The notes beneath the pieces were generated by a model. The model was not told the origin of the DNA, ran no database searches, and saw nothing but the letters and a program-made list of their open reading frames with translations. From positions 1-64,000 of the forward strand of contig CAJQUN010001147.1 in NCBI GenBank assembly GCA_907163345.1: DNA of 64,000 bases, written 5' to 3'. Source of the stretch: Haberlea rhodopensis. Lineage: Eukaryota > Streptophyta > Magnoliopsida > Lamiales > Gesneriaceae. Positions 45,173 to 56,272 of this stretch are shown piece after piece (position 1 is the stretch's first letter; every line of letters starts with the position of its first letter). Position numbers and translations under genes: made by a program.

Positions 45173-46081
45173 ATGAAAGATTTACAATCTATCGAAGTTG
45201 GAGGTAGCGGCGGCGGATGCAGCAGTAGGAGGATTTTCGGCGGCGGCGGTGACCGGAGAGTGCGGCTGCAAGGCCACTTGACACACCAGTCCTTGAAGTG
45301 TCCTCGCTGCGACTCGCTCAACACCAAGTTTTGCTATTATAACAACTATAACCTCTCTCAGCCGCGGCATTTCTGTAGGGCCTGCCGCCGTTATTGGACC
45401 AAAGGCGGAGTCCTCCGTAGCGTTCCCGTCGGAGGTGGCTGTCGGAACGCCGAACGGTCGAAGTCTAAAACCAGAGCAGGGAATGGCTCGAAAGAAAGCA
45501 AATCGAAGGCTCAGAGTCCGAGCAGTACGGATAGCTCCAGCCCAACCGCCAACACTCCTTCCTCCGCCGCCGTACCCGTCGCTGTCGCGGAAGAAGGATC
45601 GGCACTGAGAGCTGAGGCGGCGAACTCTGCTACGAAGTACAGTTTCCCAAATGCGATGTTCTACAACGCGATTCCTTCTACGAACCCTAACTTCGATAAT
45701 CACAGCCAGGCGCCGTTGATTAATCACTCCAGCACGACCGACTGCCAGATCTTCACCGAGATCGGGAGCTTCGACGGCATCATGGCGTCGCCGGAGAATG
45801 CGGCGAGCATGATTGGATTAAGCATGGCTGACATTCCTTCGACCTCGTACAATAGGCTGCCGCAAGATCCGGTCGCCGAAAATCCAGGTTCGGAGATGGT
45901 CGGCATCGCGGAGGTGGACGAGTTCAAGATGCAAGACGTCGACGGACTGACGGCGGCGCTGGATTGGGGTAGCTGCGGCGGAGATCAAAGCCTGCTTGAT
46001 CTAACGGCTGCCCTTGATCCTTCATACTGGAGTCAACCCCAGTGGACTGACAATGACCATTCCCTTCCTTACCTTCCATAG
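45173..46081 (+). CDS. DOF5.4: Dof zinc-finger transcription factor, DOF5.4/OBP4-like
   Basis: A single-exon 302-residue protein. The Dof domain spans about residues 41-92, with the zinc ligands Cys43, Cys46, Cys68 and Cys71 (CX2CX21CX2C) and the conserved NTKFCYYNNYNLSQPRHFC and RRYWTKGGVLRSVPVGGGC. Dof proteins bind AAAG-core DNA in the nucleus. Outside the domain, a Gly-rich N-terminus with FGGGGDRR and a C-terminus with LDWGSCGGDQSLLDLT and a final YWSQPQWTDND...LPYLP match the DOF5.4/OBP4 subgroup, which in Arabidopsis is linked to cell-cycle and root growth control. After the finger, the usual basic CRKAKRSK reads CRNAERSK, so part of the nuclear signal is altered. A long minus-strand open frame across the gene is a GC-rich shadow. 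Confidence 0.95.
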   Translation: MKDLQSIEVGGSGGGCSSRRIFGGGGDRRVRLQGHLTHQSLKCPRCDSLNTKFCYYNNYNLSQPRHFCRACRRYWTKGGVLRSVPVGGGCRNAERSKSKTRAGNGSKESKSKAQSPSSTDSSSPTANTPSSAAVPVAVAEEGSALRAEAANSATKYSFPNAMFYNAIPSTNPNFDNHSQAPLINHSSTTDCQIFTEIGSFDGIMASPENAASMIGLSMADIPSTSYNRLPQDPVAENPGSEMVGIAEVDEFKMQDVDGLTAALDWGSCGGDQSLLDLTAALDPSYWSQPQWTDNDHSLPYLP

Positions 46082-46557
46082 TAACACTCTCACCGTTTAA
46101 CTCTTGAAAATACAAATATTTTTTTAATATATGTTTTATATTTGGTTTCAATTGGGTGATTTCGGTCGATATGTATTTTAATATTTTATAAAACGAAGAC
46201 GTCATTTGATATAATAGATGTGATGTGATAATTAAAAATTATAGTTCATTCTACTATTATAACTTTTTAATTAAAATGTAAACTAAATACACATTCAAAA
46301 TTAACATAGAGGGTAAATGTCTAAACTTTTTTTTAAAATATCTTATAAACTCCTATATCTTGCATGTTGTCTTTACAAGTTATAAGGCAGATGTTGATAT
46401 GTTAAGAATTAGAGAAAAAAAAAAAAAGAATTATTATCCTTATTAAAGCAAATTGAAAAATATTGCAAAAATATTCTGACATTGGATTTTGGGAATATAT
46501 GTCTTTCGAAAACTTTATCAAATATTTTTTAAGAGTTCATAAACTAATGGTAGCATT
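46082..46557. other. Dof 3' UTR and AT-rich spacer
   Basis: It contains the presumed 3' UTR (several ATTTTAT runs). Nothing else is recognised. Confidence 0.4.
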
Positions 46558-46565
46558 GATACAAT

Positions 46566-48468
46566 CAGTGTTTTCAAAACCGGACCGGACACAAAATCGG
46601 TACGCTTACTGGTTACAGGTTCGATCTGTTCAACCGGTTCAACCACCGGTTCAACCGGTGTATGACGTCAGCATGATGTAATATCTATGTTTAGTTTTTC
46701 TAGAATATTTATAACATATATTTGTCAAATTTTCATAATAAAAGAAATATCATTGTAGCAAAAGAAAAATATTCTAAATAAGAACAATGTATCAAGATTC
46801 AAGAACTAGCATAATGTCATTTCTCTAATCTTCATCATCTTCATCAACAAAGAAATTCATTTGTTGGCCTGGAATATGTAGTGCATCGCCATCACAAAGA
46901 CTTGAGTTTACCCTATCAAACTTTGTCAAATCAACATGATCATTGATCACATCCACATCCTCAACACATAGTCCCAAAATTATAAAGAAAATATAAGCAA
47001 AATAAGATACTAATATATATTATAAATAAATAATATAAAACATGACAACCTATGGATGGTTGTGAACTTTCATCATTTACTGGATCTTCTTCAAGCATTT
47101 CTTCCAACTCGTCATAATCAAGTTCTTCATTTAGATCTTCTTCAACTATCCAAACTCCAGTTTATCAATGCATTCATAGTCAAATGGATCATATGGCCTT
47201 TTTTTCACTTTACCACTACAAAATATCCATAACAAATATTAATATATTTAAATAGTGAAGAACATACAAATTTAAGTAAATACTTATATAAAACAACAAA
47301 ATAGAAGCCATACCGATCTTGCAAACGCAAATTATAATGAACAAATACAAGATCATTTAGCCTTTGATGCTCCAACCTATTCCTCTTCTTTGTATGGATG
47401 CGCTCAAATACACTCCAGTTACGTTCACATCCAGATGAAGATGATGTTTGACTTAGAATTTTAATCGCAATCTTCTGCAAGTTTGGTGCATCAATACCAA
47501 ATAGCCTCCACCATTCATCTAGGAAATTAAAATCAATTTATTACATAAATATCAAGACCTTGTGTCAAGGATTTCATTAAAAGTCGCTTGTTTGATACGA
47601 ATTAAAAAGTATCATATACAATTTCATCATTCGACTAATAAGCTTGATCTCCATGACCATTTTTTCATACACAATTGATGAGCAATTTAAAAGTAACATG
47701 TTTTACACTCAGGACTAGCAAAATTAATGAGACAAGCATATATGATATTAAGATCTCACAGACCAACATCGGGTCTCCATTCCATGCCACACGAGAACCA
47801 TACCCCCCGACAAACACATCCTGGAATCGATAAGTTGCGTAAGCAATAAATGACAACAAAAGAATTCTTGCTGAAACGTAGAGAAGTTGCGCATAAAAAA
47901 CGATGGAATCCTCACCAACTAAAGCTACTGAACTAGCGAAACAGAACCCAGGAACAAGAAAATCAAATCACATATTTAGACTACTACTACCCTAAGTATT
48001 AACCTACAAAAATCATAAACAATAGTCAAAGCATATTAAAACTCAATCATGCGTACGTGAGAAATGAAGATTCAAGATAAAATAAAATGCAAGAGCATAC
48101 CTTGTTTGATTGATAGGAAGAACCGATTGACCAAAAGAAAAAAAATGAACGGTGATATTTGTGGGTTTGTGGGAAAATAACTAGGGTTTTAGTTGTTTGG
48201 CCTTTATCTAGGTTATTTAGGAATAAATAAAAAACCTTTAAAATGTAACAAAATAAAAATATATAAAAACAGGAAAAAATGTATAAAAAAAAAGAAAGTG
48301 GTTCAACCGGGTCGACCGGTACCGGTCGACCGGTTTTTGACCGGTTCTTAACGGTTAGCACTGGTTTTCTATCATGGCGGTTCTATGGAGTTAACCGGAC
48401 CGGACCTATGCCCGGTCACCGGTCGGACCGGTCGGACCGGCCGGTCCGATCCGGTTTTCACAACCTTG
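46566..48468 (-). mobile_element. hAT transposon relic with perfect 8-bp TSD
   Basis: The 1903-bp element begins CAGTGTTTTCAAAACCGG and ends CCGGTTTTCACAACCTTG, imperfect inverted repeats, each followed inward by dense GGTTCAACCGG/CCGGTCGGACCGG repeats. GATACAAT flanks both ends exactly (46558-46565 and 48469-48476), the 8-bp duplication diagnostic of hAT. Only the 3' end of the transposase gene remains, on the minus strand. The BED finger and most of the RNase H-like core are missing, so the element is an internal deletion derivative. Confidence 0.93.
46830..47480 (-). pseudogene. hAT transposase C-terminal dimerisation region
   Basis: The exon at 47480 to about 47315 reads AIKILSQTSSSSGCERNWSV then FERIHTKKRNRLEHQRLNDL and HYNLRLQDR, the hATC signature. 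After an intron-like gap, 47219 to about 47050 gives KRPYDPFDYECIDKLEF and an acidic NEELDYDELEEMLEEDPVNDE tail with one frame problem. The rest of the transposase is absent, so no active enzyme can be made. Confidence 0.9.
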
Positions 48469-48476
48469 GATACAAT

Positions 48477-49814
48477 GCTAAAAGTTATTGTCATGTGATC
48501 TATATGTCATAAATTCGAGTCGTGAAGCAGTCTATTGCAAAGGTTGTGAACATCTGATATTAGGTCTAAAGTGACCCGACTATTTTTCGGACTCCGCGTA
48601 TAACGGGAGTTTTGTGTACCAATCTTTTTTAGTTTATAAATTCAACTAAATACCTTCTCATAGTATAATTTAGAACATAGTTTGCATAACAATATCTTAT
48701 ATATGTAGTTTAGGATATATTTCGAAGAGCTTAAACCCATTTTCTAGAAGATATATATGTATTGTTGATTAAATTTGAAGTTTATTTACTTAAAAAAATT
48801 ATTGAACAAAAAGGGTGTTATTATTCCTCTATTGATCAAAAATTTCGATTTTCGTGAAGTATCGTGATCATTTAATTTACTTAAAAAAGGTATATCTTAA
48901 TGAGTCTCTCTAACCACCATATGCATGTTATCATTATCAGGTAGTACTTTCCCAGATTTTTTTCCTTTTAGTTTTTTTTACATCAACCAGAATTATAATA
49001 GATTTACAATAAGTACAATGTGGGCAGAAAAGACAGACCCAAAATAGTCTGAGCCCGAATACCGTGAATATTCCAGAGAAGGAGACGATAGCCGCCAAGA
49101 CCCAAACCAGCAGCAATGGAATCCCCCGAAAATGAGCCATGGGTAAATGACAACACGACCAATCAACACCCAGCAGCAGACAGCCTTCAACCAGCGCCAC
49201 AAGGGCGGCGACGATAAACGCCGTAGCAAAGACAAGAGCAAACCCATATGTGAAGAGAAAGCTTCACCAAAAAAAAAACCCATTTCGGGAGAACATTTTT
49301 GTAGAAAGAAATATCTTAAGAATTTTTTATATATTTGCTAGATTTATTTCTAAGTATGAATTTTTGATGCATAAGCATCTCCACATGTTCGACACTAGAG
49401 TATCGAATGGTCCAAATTTAGTATTAAATGTTATCTTATAAAGTTAATAAATTTTTTTTTAAATTTCTCATCATTAACAAGTCGGGAAGAATATTAAATG
49501 TGGTTAGACTTGAACACAACACTAACTTTCCTCAACATTGAGAAATTATTAAATGGCGATTGTATTTAAAATTTTCATCTTTTAGTTTTCAACAATTATA
49601 TTTACATTTGTGTCATTTGAATTATCAACAATGTCCTTGTCTAATACATCCTATTAAATATCCATAACATTATAGACACCGTCTGCACTATGAATGAGAC
49701 AATATAAGTTGGGTATAACCATAATCAAGTTTACCAAACGGTGTATTAGTGTATCATGTATGTATATATAGTATATTATTAGTTGATTCTAAATGCTACA
49801 AAATAATATTAGGT
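48477..49814. other. intergenic DNA, possible LINE 3' end
   Basis: On the minus strand, 49290 to about 48946 is a GC-richer block that ends in an A-rich tail, as LINE 3' ends do, but no RT or endonuclease is visible. The rest is AT-rich without signal. Confidence 0.3.
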
Positions 49815-52480
49815 GTGATCCTTTATTTTATATATTCGGTAAAGCAAGTGCAAAAAAGAAAAAACGTAGACCCTAATTTTTTACGTGGAAAACCCTCAAG
49901 AATGAAGGAAAACTACGGGACCTTGTCCAGTATAAATTTTCCACTATAAAAATTGATTTGTTCAGGACATGAATACGAAATGCTAATAACAAAACTTTAA
50001 ACAAGAATATTGAAAAATATGGGAAAAGACCGAACAGACAATATGTTCTCTCTTCAGAGTCTTTTTTCTACTCAAAAGTTCAACCATTTACAATGAGACC
50101 CTAAGCATGTATATATAGTGTTAATCTCGGTGAGTGGTATGCGAAAAATCCCGAACATGATCTCCTTTGATTACGGCGTCATGGATTCCATACGTGTCCG
50201 AGAAATCCACGCGTCAATGACGCACGTTCGTCCACACCCGTTAATTTGTCAATTATGTCCGGGTCGTCCGCTATTACTTTGACCTAAAATCCGAGCAGGG
50301 TTTAATGATGTTCGGGTACCTTGTGCTCGGTATTCTGTCCTCGGGATTTCTGTGTTCGGCACTTACGAAGGATTTTACCCGAGGAAACGGATTCATCATA
50401 TAACATCACCTCACCCCCCTGAAGTAAAACAAAACGAGAATATTGAAGTCTTGTTTTATCATCTTCGGGAAAAATCCTTGTTTGACTGGCTCGGGAATTT
50501 TTCCAACTCTTTTTTCCCGCCCTAAATTCAAAAAGTTTCGTATCGTTTCATTTCTCGAGGTAAATATGCAACCGTCCATCCCTAATTATTTTAACGGTCT
50601 TGATCCTTTGATGTTTTAGCTGGCCCCACCTATAAATACTCGTCTCATTCTTGTCATTTTCATTGTTTGTTTCAACTTTCCTCCGAGCTAGTGTAAGACG
50701 ATCGATAAACTGATCTTCAGGAATCTCGAGCACTTATTTTCCAAGTATGGCTTCTTCTTCTGATGATTCTTCTATGAGGGAAATAGACATGTACGACACG
50801 CATGCTAAGGAAAGAGTTACCACTCTTCCTCATCTGCCCTCTTCCTCCTCAGATAGCGAGGAGATATTGAGTTCTTCAAATTCCTCAGCTGCTCGTAAGG
50901 AGGAAGAGCATGCTAATATAGAGCGAGACTTGGCGGCAACCAAAGTCCCCTGGTTCGAAATTTTCGAGTCCAGAGTCCAGATGAGCCAACATATATCCGA
51001 TATTTGTACCAAATGAGAGATTTCTGAGGGGACTTCTATTATTGCCCCCTGCAAGGTCTCATCCCATCTGCCCCCCGATGGCTATCCATTCTACTTAGAC
51101 CAACTCCGAGGGGGCCTTCACTTTCCTGTCCCCTCTTTCTTTATTGAAGTTGCTTTCATATTTTGCTGTTTCTCTTAGCCGATTATTCCCCAATAGTTAT
51201 AGGTTGTTGGAGGGCTTCTTCATTGTCCCTTCCTTTTTTGGTTGTGTTTCTACCCCCGAACTCTTTCACTGCTTCTTTCAGTTAAATAAAAAAGAGATCA
51301 GCCTTTTTTATTTTTCTTCTCGAACGGGGTTGGTTTCCTCAAGACACTCTAGCCTTGGGATTGTCTCATGGAGTGGATAGAAAACCTCCCGAAGGGCAAG
51401 TCAATCAAGGGTCACCTTGAAACGAAACCGTATTTGTTGACGACGAACTGATGTACTTGTTCTTGCTGAGCCCGAAGGGTGCATCCTTGAAAATGCCCCT
51501 CGGTGAGTGTTTATGAGCACTCCTTTTTATATGTAAATTTTTATTAACTTGTTCAAACTAACATCTGTCTGTTCTTTACAAGACAAAGATTATGAAAACT
51601 AGGATGTCTGAGAACTTGAAGGCTAAGTCCAAAAAGGGACAAGCTTCAATGCAGGCATGGCGGGGTCAGCTGCACCTCTCCCTTCTGCTCCTTTTGTTGG
51701 TCTTACTCCTGCTCCTCCTACCTCAGTAATCATTGACATCGTGGGTCCACATGAGGAAGATGAGCACCTGGTTCCGTGTCCTCGCAAAAGAGCAACCCCC
51801 GAGGGCCAGCGTTCTTCTTCGAACCCCCCCCCCCCCTAAAAAAAAACTTATTCTTTGATTATTCCCGCCATACCACGAGCCTCTTCTCAACCTACTCCTG
51901 GTGGTCCGAGCGGTCCTCGGCCCACCTCGAGATACCACGTACCAACTTGAACAATTCTCCCCACGTACCCCTTTTGAAAAAACCCGACCCCAAAATTTTT
52001 CAATCTATTCTTTGCTTTTCTCCCAACTCTCCTGACCGCATGTATCTTACGGAGCTGACCTTCATAAATCTCATGAATGACTTCTCCACATCTTTTACCA
52101 GGGTAACTTTTTTACCGAAAATTTTCCAAGTATTTATCTTCGGTATATTTACTCTTTATGCTTTTGTGCAGGCTCACATGATGGCGGGTGAACTCTTAAC
52201 CCGATTTCACTCTGTTCGCTCAGAGGTGGCTGGTCAGCGTAAGGAAGCTCAGAGGTGGTCAGGTGGCTGATAGAGAAAATTTATCGTTGGACTTTCGAGC
52301 CTATAAAACCGACAACTTGGAGCTTGAAGAAGCTCTCGCTTACAATCTGAATCAAAAAACTCCAAGCACTGACAATCTAGCACTCAAAGAAACTACAATG
52401 CAATAACCCTTCAAAGTGATCTTGAAGATCAAAGCATTAAGTCTGCTCAGAGAACTTCAAAGCATTAACACATTTATTAT
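49815..52480 (-). mobile_element. second Tat-type gypsy relic (3' LTR plus antisense gene)
   Basis: On the minus strand a polypurine tract (CTTCAGGGGGGTGAGG) abuts an LTR-like end at 50405, and the opposite-strand gene starts 341 bp inside it. That is the same geometry as in the element at 22461-32621 (antisense start 353 bp inside the LTR). The LTR's far end is not defined (about 49815). No gag or pol remains. The right side stops near 52480, where a copia-like LTR begins. Confidence 0.6.
50747..52270 (+). pseudogene. second copy of the Tat antisense spliced gene, decayed
   Basis: Exon 1 starts MASSSDDSSMREIDMYD at 50747 and has KVPWFEIFESRV, then after a TGA at 51015-51017 PPDGYPFYLDQLRGGLHFP, equivalent to PPPGYFPFFLEQLKSGLRFP of the other copy. 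A donor at 51503 (CTCG/GTGAGT) and acceptor at 51592 (TTACAAG) lead to MSENLKAKSKKGQASM, the counterpart of MSLQQLLSTMASQKK. A second intron (52103-52171, GTAACT...TTTTGTGCAG) leads to HMMAGELLTRFHSVRSEVAGQRKEAQ, the counterpart of the other copy's coiled-coil exon. Several stops and frameshifts show it is dead. The conserved exon plan supports a real gene. Confidence 0.7.
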
Positions 52481-52489
52481 TCGAAAGAG

Positions 52490-52932
52490 TGTTAGGATAT
52501 TCATTGTATTATAAGATGTTAGTTGTGAATCTTAGTGAGCTGTGTGATCTAGGAGTTTTAGGCTATTTTTGTGATATTAGCTTAAGTGGGTTGTATACTA
52601 GTGTAATAGTATAAACCAAAGTCTTCCAGTAAAACTTTCATGCAAAGGATGAAGGGGAGAAGTAGAAACGGATTGTGCTTCCAACTTCCAGAAACAATCA
52701 CTGCCTTTTTTACTTTACCGCACTTACCTTACTGCCCATTTACTTTTGCCTATCAGTTCATAACTCATCAGTCCAATAGACACCGTCCACACTATCTTTT
52801 TAGTTGTCTACGACCTTGAAAATCAATTGAGATCTTACTGCAGTAATTAACAGTTTGCTGTATTTTAAGAATCAAGAATTTGAGCTTAGTGTTTATTCAA
52901 CCTCCTTCTAAACACTACCCCCGAACCTAACA
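52490..52932 (+). repeat. LTR of a copia-type element (443 bp), isolated
   Basis: Bounded by perfect 7-bp inverted ends TGTTAGG and CCTAACA. Flanking 5-bp sequences do not match, so it may be truncated or recombined rather than a clean solo LTR. Confidence 0.55.
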
Positions 52933-53606
52933 ACTAATATAACCATACATTGGACTCAAAATAATTTTGAACCTCTGACCTTTTAGCTTTAAACTTTTAA
53001 TATTATTTTAAGCTATATATTCCAAAAAATCGAGTTTAAAAGAGACGATAAAATAAATTTATTATACTTGAAAACACGTAGTTAATTTACGAATTCTTAT
53101 TCCTACGTTCAGGAGTGAAACCATTAAAAAAACTAAAATTTTAATTTTTTTAAGTTTCGATTTTCAGCTCGGAAACGATTTTTTTCAACCGAAAACTGAA
53201 CCGTAATTTTTTTGTTCGGTTCGGTTCGGGTTAACCGAACTAGTGCACACCCCTACAGTCAAGAGCTTTACAAATTATTATTTTTGAACAATTTCTGAAC
53301 TAGGGGATGCAAACTCAAACTCAAGTCATTTACAATGGGAGTGGGTGACGATCGCTACGATACAACTATGCTGTCAACTTTACAAAATTTAGTATGAAAT
53401 TAAATGTGAATTTTTTTTAATTTACTATATTTTTTTCTTTAAAGGCTTTTTACTGTAATTTTGATGATATCAATTTCAGTTTTAAACATACTTTAATATT
53501 AATAATCAGTAATTATTTTGTTATTTATTTGATTTAGAGAAGAAGTCAAAAAGTGTACAAATAGAAAAATAAATAACACTATAATTACAACATCTATTTG
53601 GATTTT
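52933..53606. other. AT-rich spacer with a hAT-like MITE end
   Basis: It contains a fragment at 53150-53257 ending CGGTTCGGTTCGGGTTAACC then GTGCACACCCCTA, related to the element at 32975-33381. The remainder shows nothing and presumably includes the BSD gene promoter. Confidence 0.45.
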
Positions 53607-53706
53607 TCATAAATGACGAGTATATATTACCATTTAAAACTCCTATTTGGTCCACTCCTTGATCTTAAAATTCAGCTGCTGAATCCAATTGAGCAAATTG
53701 TCCGCC

Positions 53707-56241
53707 ATGGATTTATGGCAAAGAGCTCGGAGCTTGGCGGAGGAAACCGCCAAAAAATCTCAGGAGCTGACGCAGGGCATTGGCTCCATGAATTTCTCCG
53801 ACGTCGTATCTGAAGCGTCGAAGAAATCCAAGGAGTTCGCAACCGAGGCGTCGAAGCGGTCGAAGGAGTTTGCTACGGAGGCTTCGAAGAAGTCGAAAGA
53901 GTTTGCCAACGAGGCTTCGAAGAAGTCGAAGGAATTCGCTGTTGAGGCTCTGAAGCGCGCTGATCAGCTCACGGCTCAGATTCCCCCTGCCGCCACGGTG
54001 CTCACTAATCTCGTGGATTCGAATCAGAAGGGCGATGCGGCTGCTGATCTGGAAAATTATGGGATTACGGATGATTTGAGGGAATTCATCAAAGGGATTA
54101 CAATCAGTACTTTCCAGGATTTCCCGCTCGAAGGTTTTGTTCTTTGATTTACTGCCTGGTCTCTCTACTTTTTGAGTGAATTGCTTTCTATGTTGATACT
54201 TGTGTTTTTCGTATTGAAATTATTGGAATCGGAAAGTTATCTATTGGCATGTTCAATCAAAGATTAGTGAAGGTGAATTTTTTTCCGTTTGAATGTGATG
54301 TATCATAATGTTCTGCTTGACCATTCTGCTTTTGAGTGAATTGAAAGAACTCAGTGGATACTACTTTTAGTTTGGTCGATGCTTTATTTATATGATTGTT
54401 AGGAGTCGCACCGATGGGAAAGCACTATGAATGCATTGGATCATTTTGAAGGTTAATCCGTATGACATTCCTCCTTTTCCTTTGGGATCCTAGGAAGTTT
54501 TGTCTTAGTGATGAGACAACAAGCAAATGTCAAAATGGGAAGCAATTTGAACATCAATAGCAATATGTAATGACCAAACCAAACTACAAGTGAAGATTTA
54601 AAGCACAGACAGTCAATTAGGAACAAAGAGCCACCTGTTGATGAGACAAATGTGAGACAAATGGCGTATGTCAAATGAAGTTATGGTCAACTAGGATTAC
54701 ATACTATTATCATAGGCAAAGTGCCATAAATGTTAGGACAAGCTATTTCACCTTGGACGTCACCTTTTTTTTTACCATCCGCCCCATTTCCATTTGCTAC
54801 TATCCAGTCTACAAGTTTTGCCCATTGCGAAATATTCCCCACTGCTCCCTCCCGTTAGGAGTTTGGGCGCCCCTTTCTCTCTTTTTACAGCCTCGTGGAC
54901 GGACGAAAGAAGGGAACTTACAGAATGGGGCAGTGAAGGCTCGCTTAATCATATTTTCATTTCTATGACAAACGAGCCTCTCAATGTATGTCACCAATGT
55001 CATCTTCAGAGGTAGCATCACACAGTTAATGAACAAAGAATTATCCGTAGTGTCACTAGATCTTGCTTATGTTGTCTGAAACCGATGAATGGCACCACAC
55101 TGATACGGAACAGTCTTGGGGAATGCATGCTGCTGTCAATTTTAGTGTCAAATAGGTCTAAGAGCAGGAGAAAATACGGGACTGCAAATGAATGAGAGAG
55201 AATGGAGGAAGATAATAAAAGAATAGAATGCAATAAATCACAAGGTAGGCAAGACCACTCGGCAGCTTTCACAAACTTATTTTTCATATTTTTGCAGTTG
55301 AGCTCTCATTATTTCGGTAAAGTTTTCTTTAAAATACTTTTAAGCAATTTTAGAAGGGTAGATTAAGACAGTTTGTTATCATATGGGCTTACCAAAATCA
55401 GCCTTCTCATTTCGTATCCGTTGATGACTTTGATGCAAAAAACATATATTTGTCACTATTTCTTATATGCAGATGAACCAGAGATGTCAGATATTCCTGC
55501 AGTTTCAAATGTTAGACAGGATCTCACAGAATGGCAAGAAAGGCATGCAAAACTTGTTCTCTCAACGGTGAAGGTTGGATTTTTATTGCCTCTTATTTGT
55601 TTTTGTGGCTGAAGGGGAGAGAAAAAAAATATGACCTTTGGTAGTAGATGTTTCATCCAGAAACTGAGCTGAGCTTGAGTTTCTATTTTATATTTTGAAG
55701 GTTTATGGACTGGTGTGGGGATTTTATTATCCTTTATCGGTATATGGATGAATAGTGTTCTAGTCTATGATTATTGAGCTTTATGTTCTTTAAAAAATCT
55801 ATGAAACTTATCCTTTTGCACTGTTGCCTTAACATTTATACTTTACTTCAATTTCTTCTCATGATAAAAATGCTCTGTTATTGTTTGAACTTGAGCTCAT
55901 AACATACTCAACTATAAGTTGGCTGAAGGAGCTTCTGAGCTCGAGTTCAAGTTCAGAATTTCAAGCATGATCTCGACCTGTACCACAATATAAAAAATTG
56001 TGAGGGTTTGAGCCTAAAAGTTTTAAAGTTAGGTTTGAGATTGACTGTCTTGGAGCTGCAGGCTATTCTAAGTTGACGTTGCCTTTCTATGATCAGTTAT
56101 ACTGGCGCAATTGCGAGCAATTTTCAGCTCAGACCTCGATGAAGTCTGGATGTTTGTAAATAAATGAATGCTGTGGTGTCAGTACCTATCATTTCCTGTT
56201 GGCCTTCGAAATATATTACGTATCTCATGTAGACAACCTTG

Positions 56242-56272
<31 letters not shown>

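Noticed and set aside
45182..45727. 181-codon open frame on the minus strand across the Dof gene
   Set aside because: It is the complement of a GC-rich coding exon. The Dof frame has a clear family match and the antisense peptide has none.
48946..49290. LINE 3' end on the minus strand
   Set aside because: There is an A-rich end and GC-richer body, but no RT or endonuclease motif and no clear TSD.
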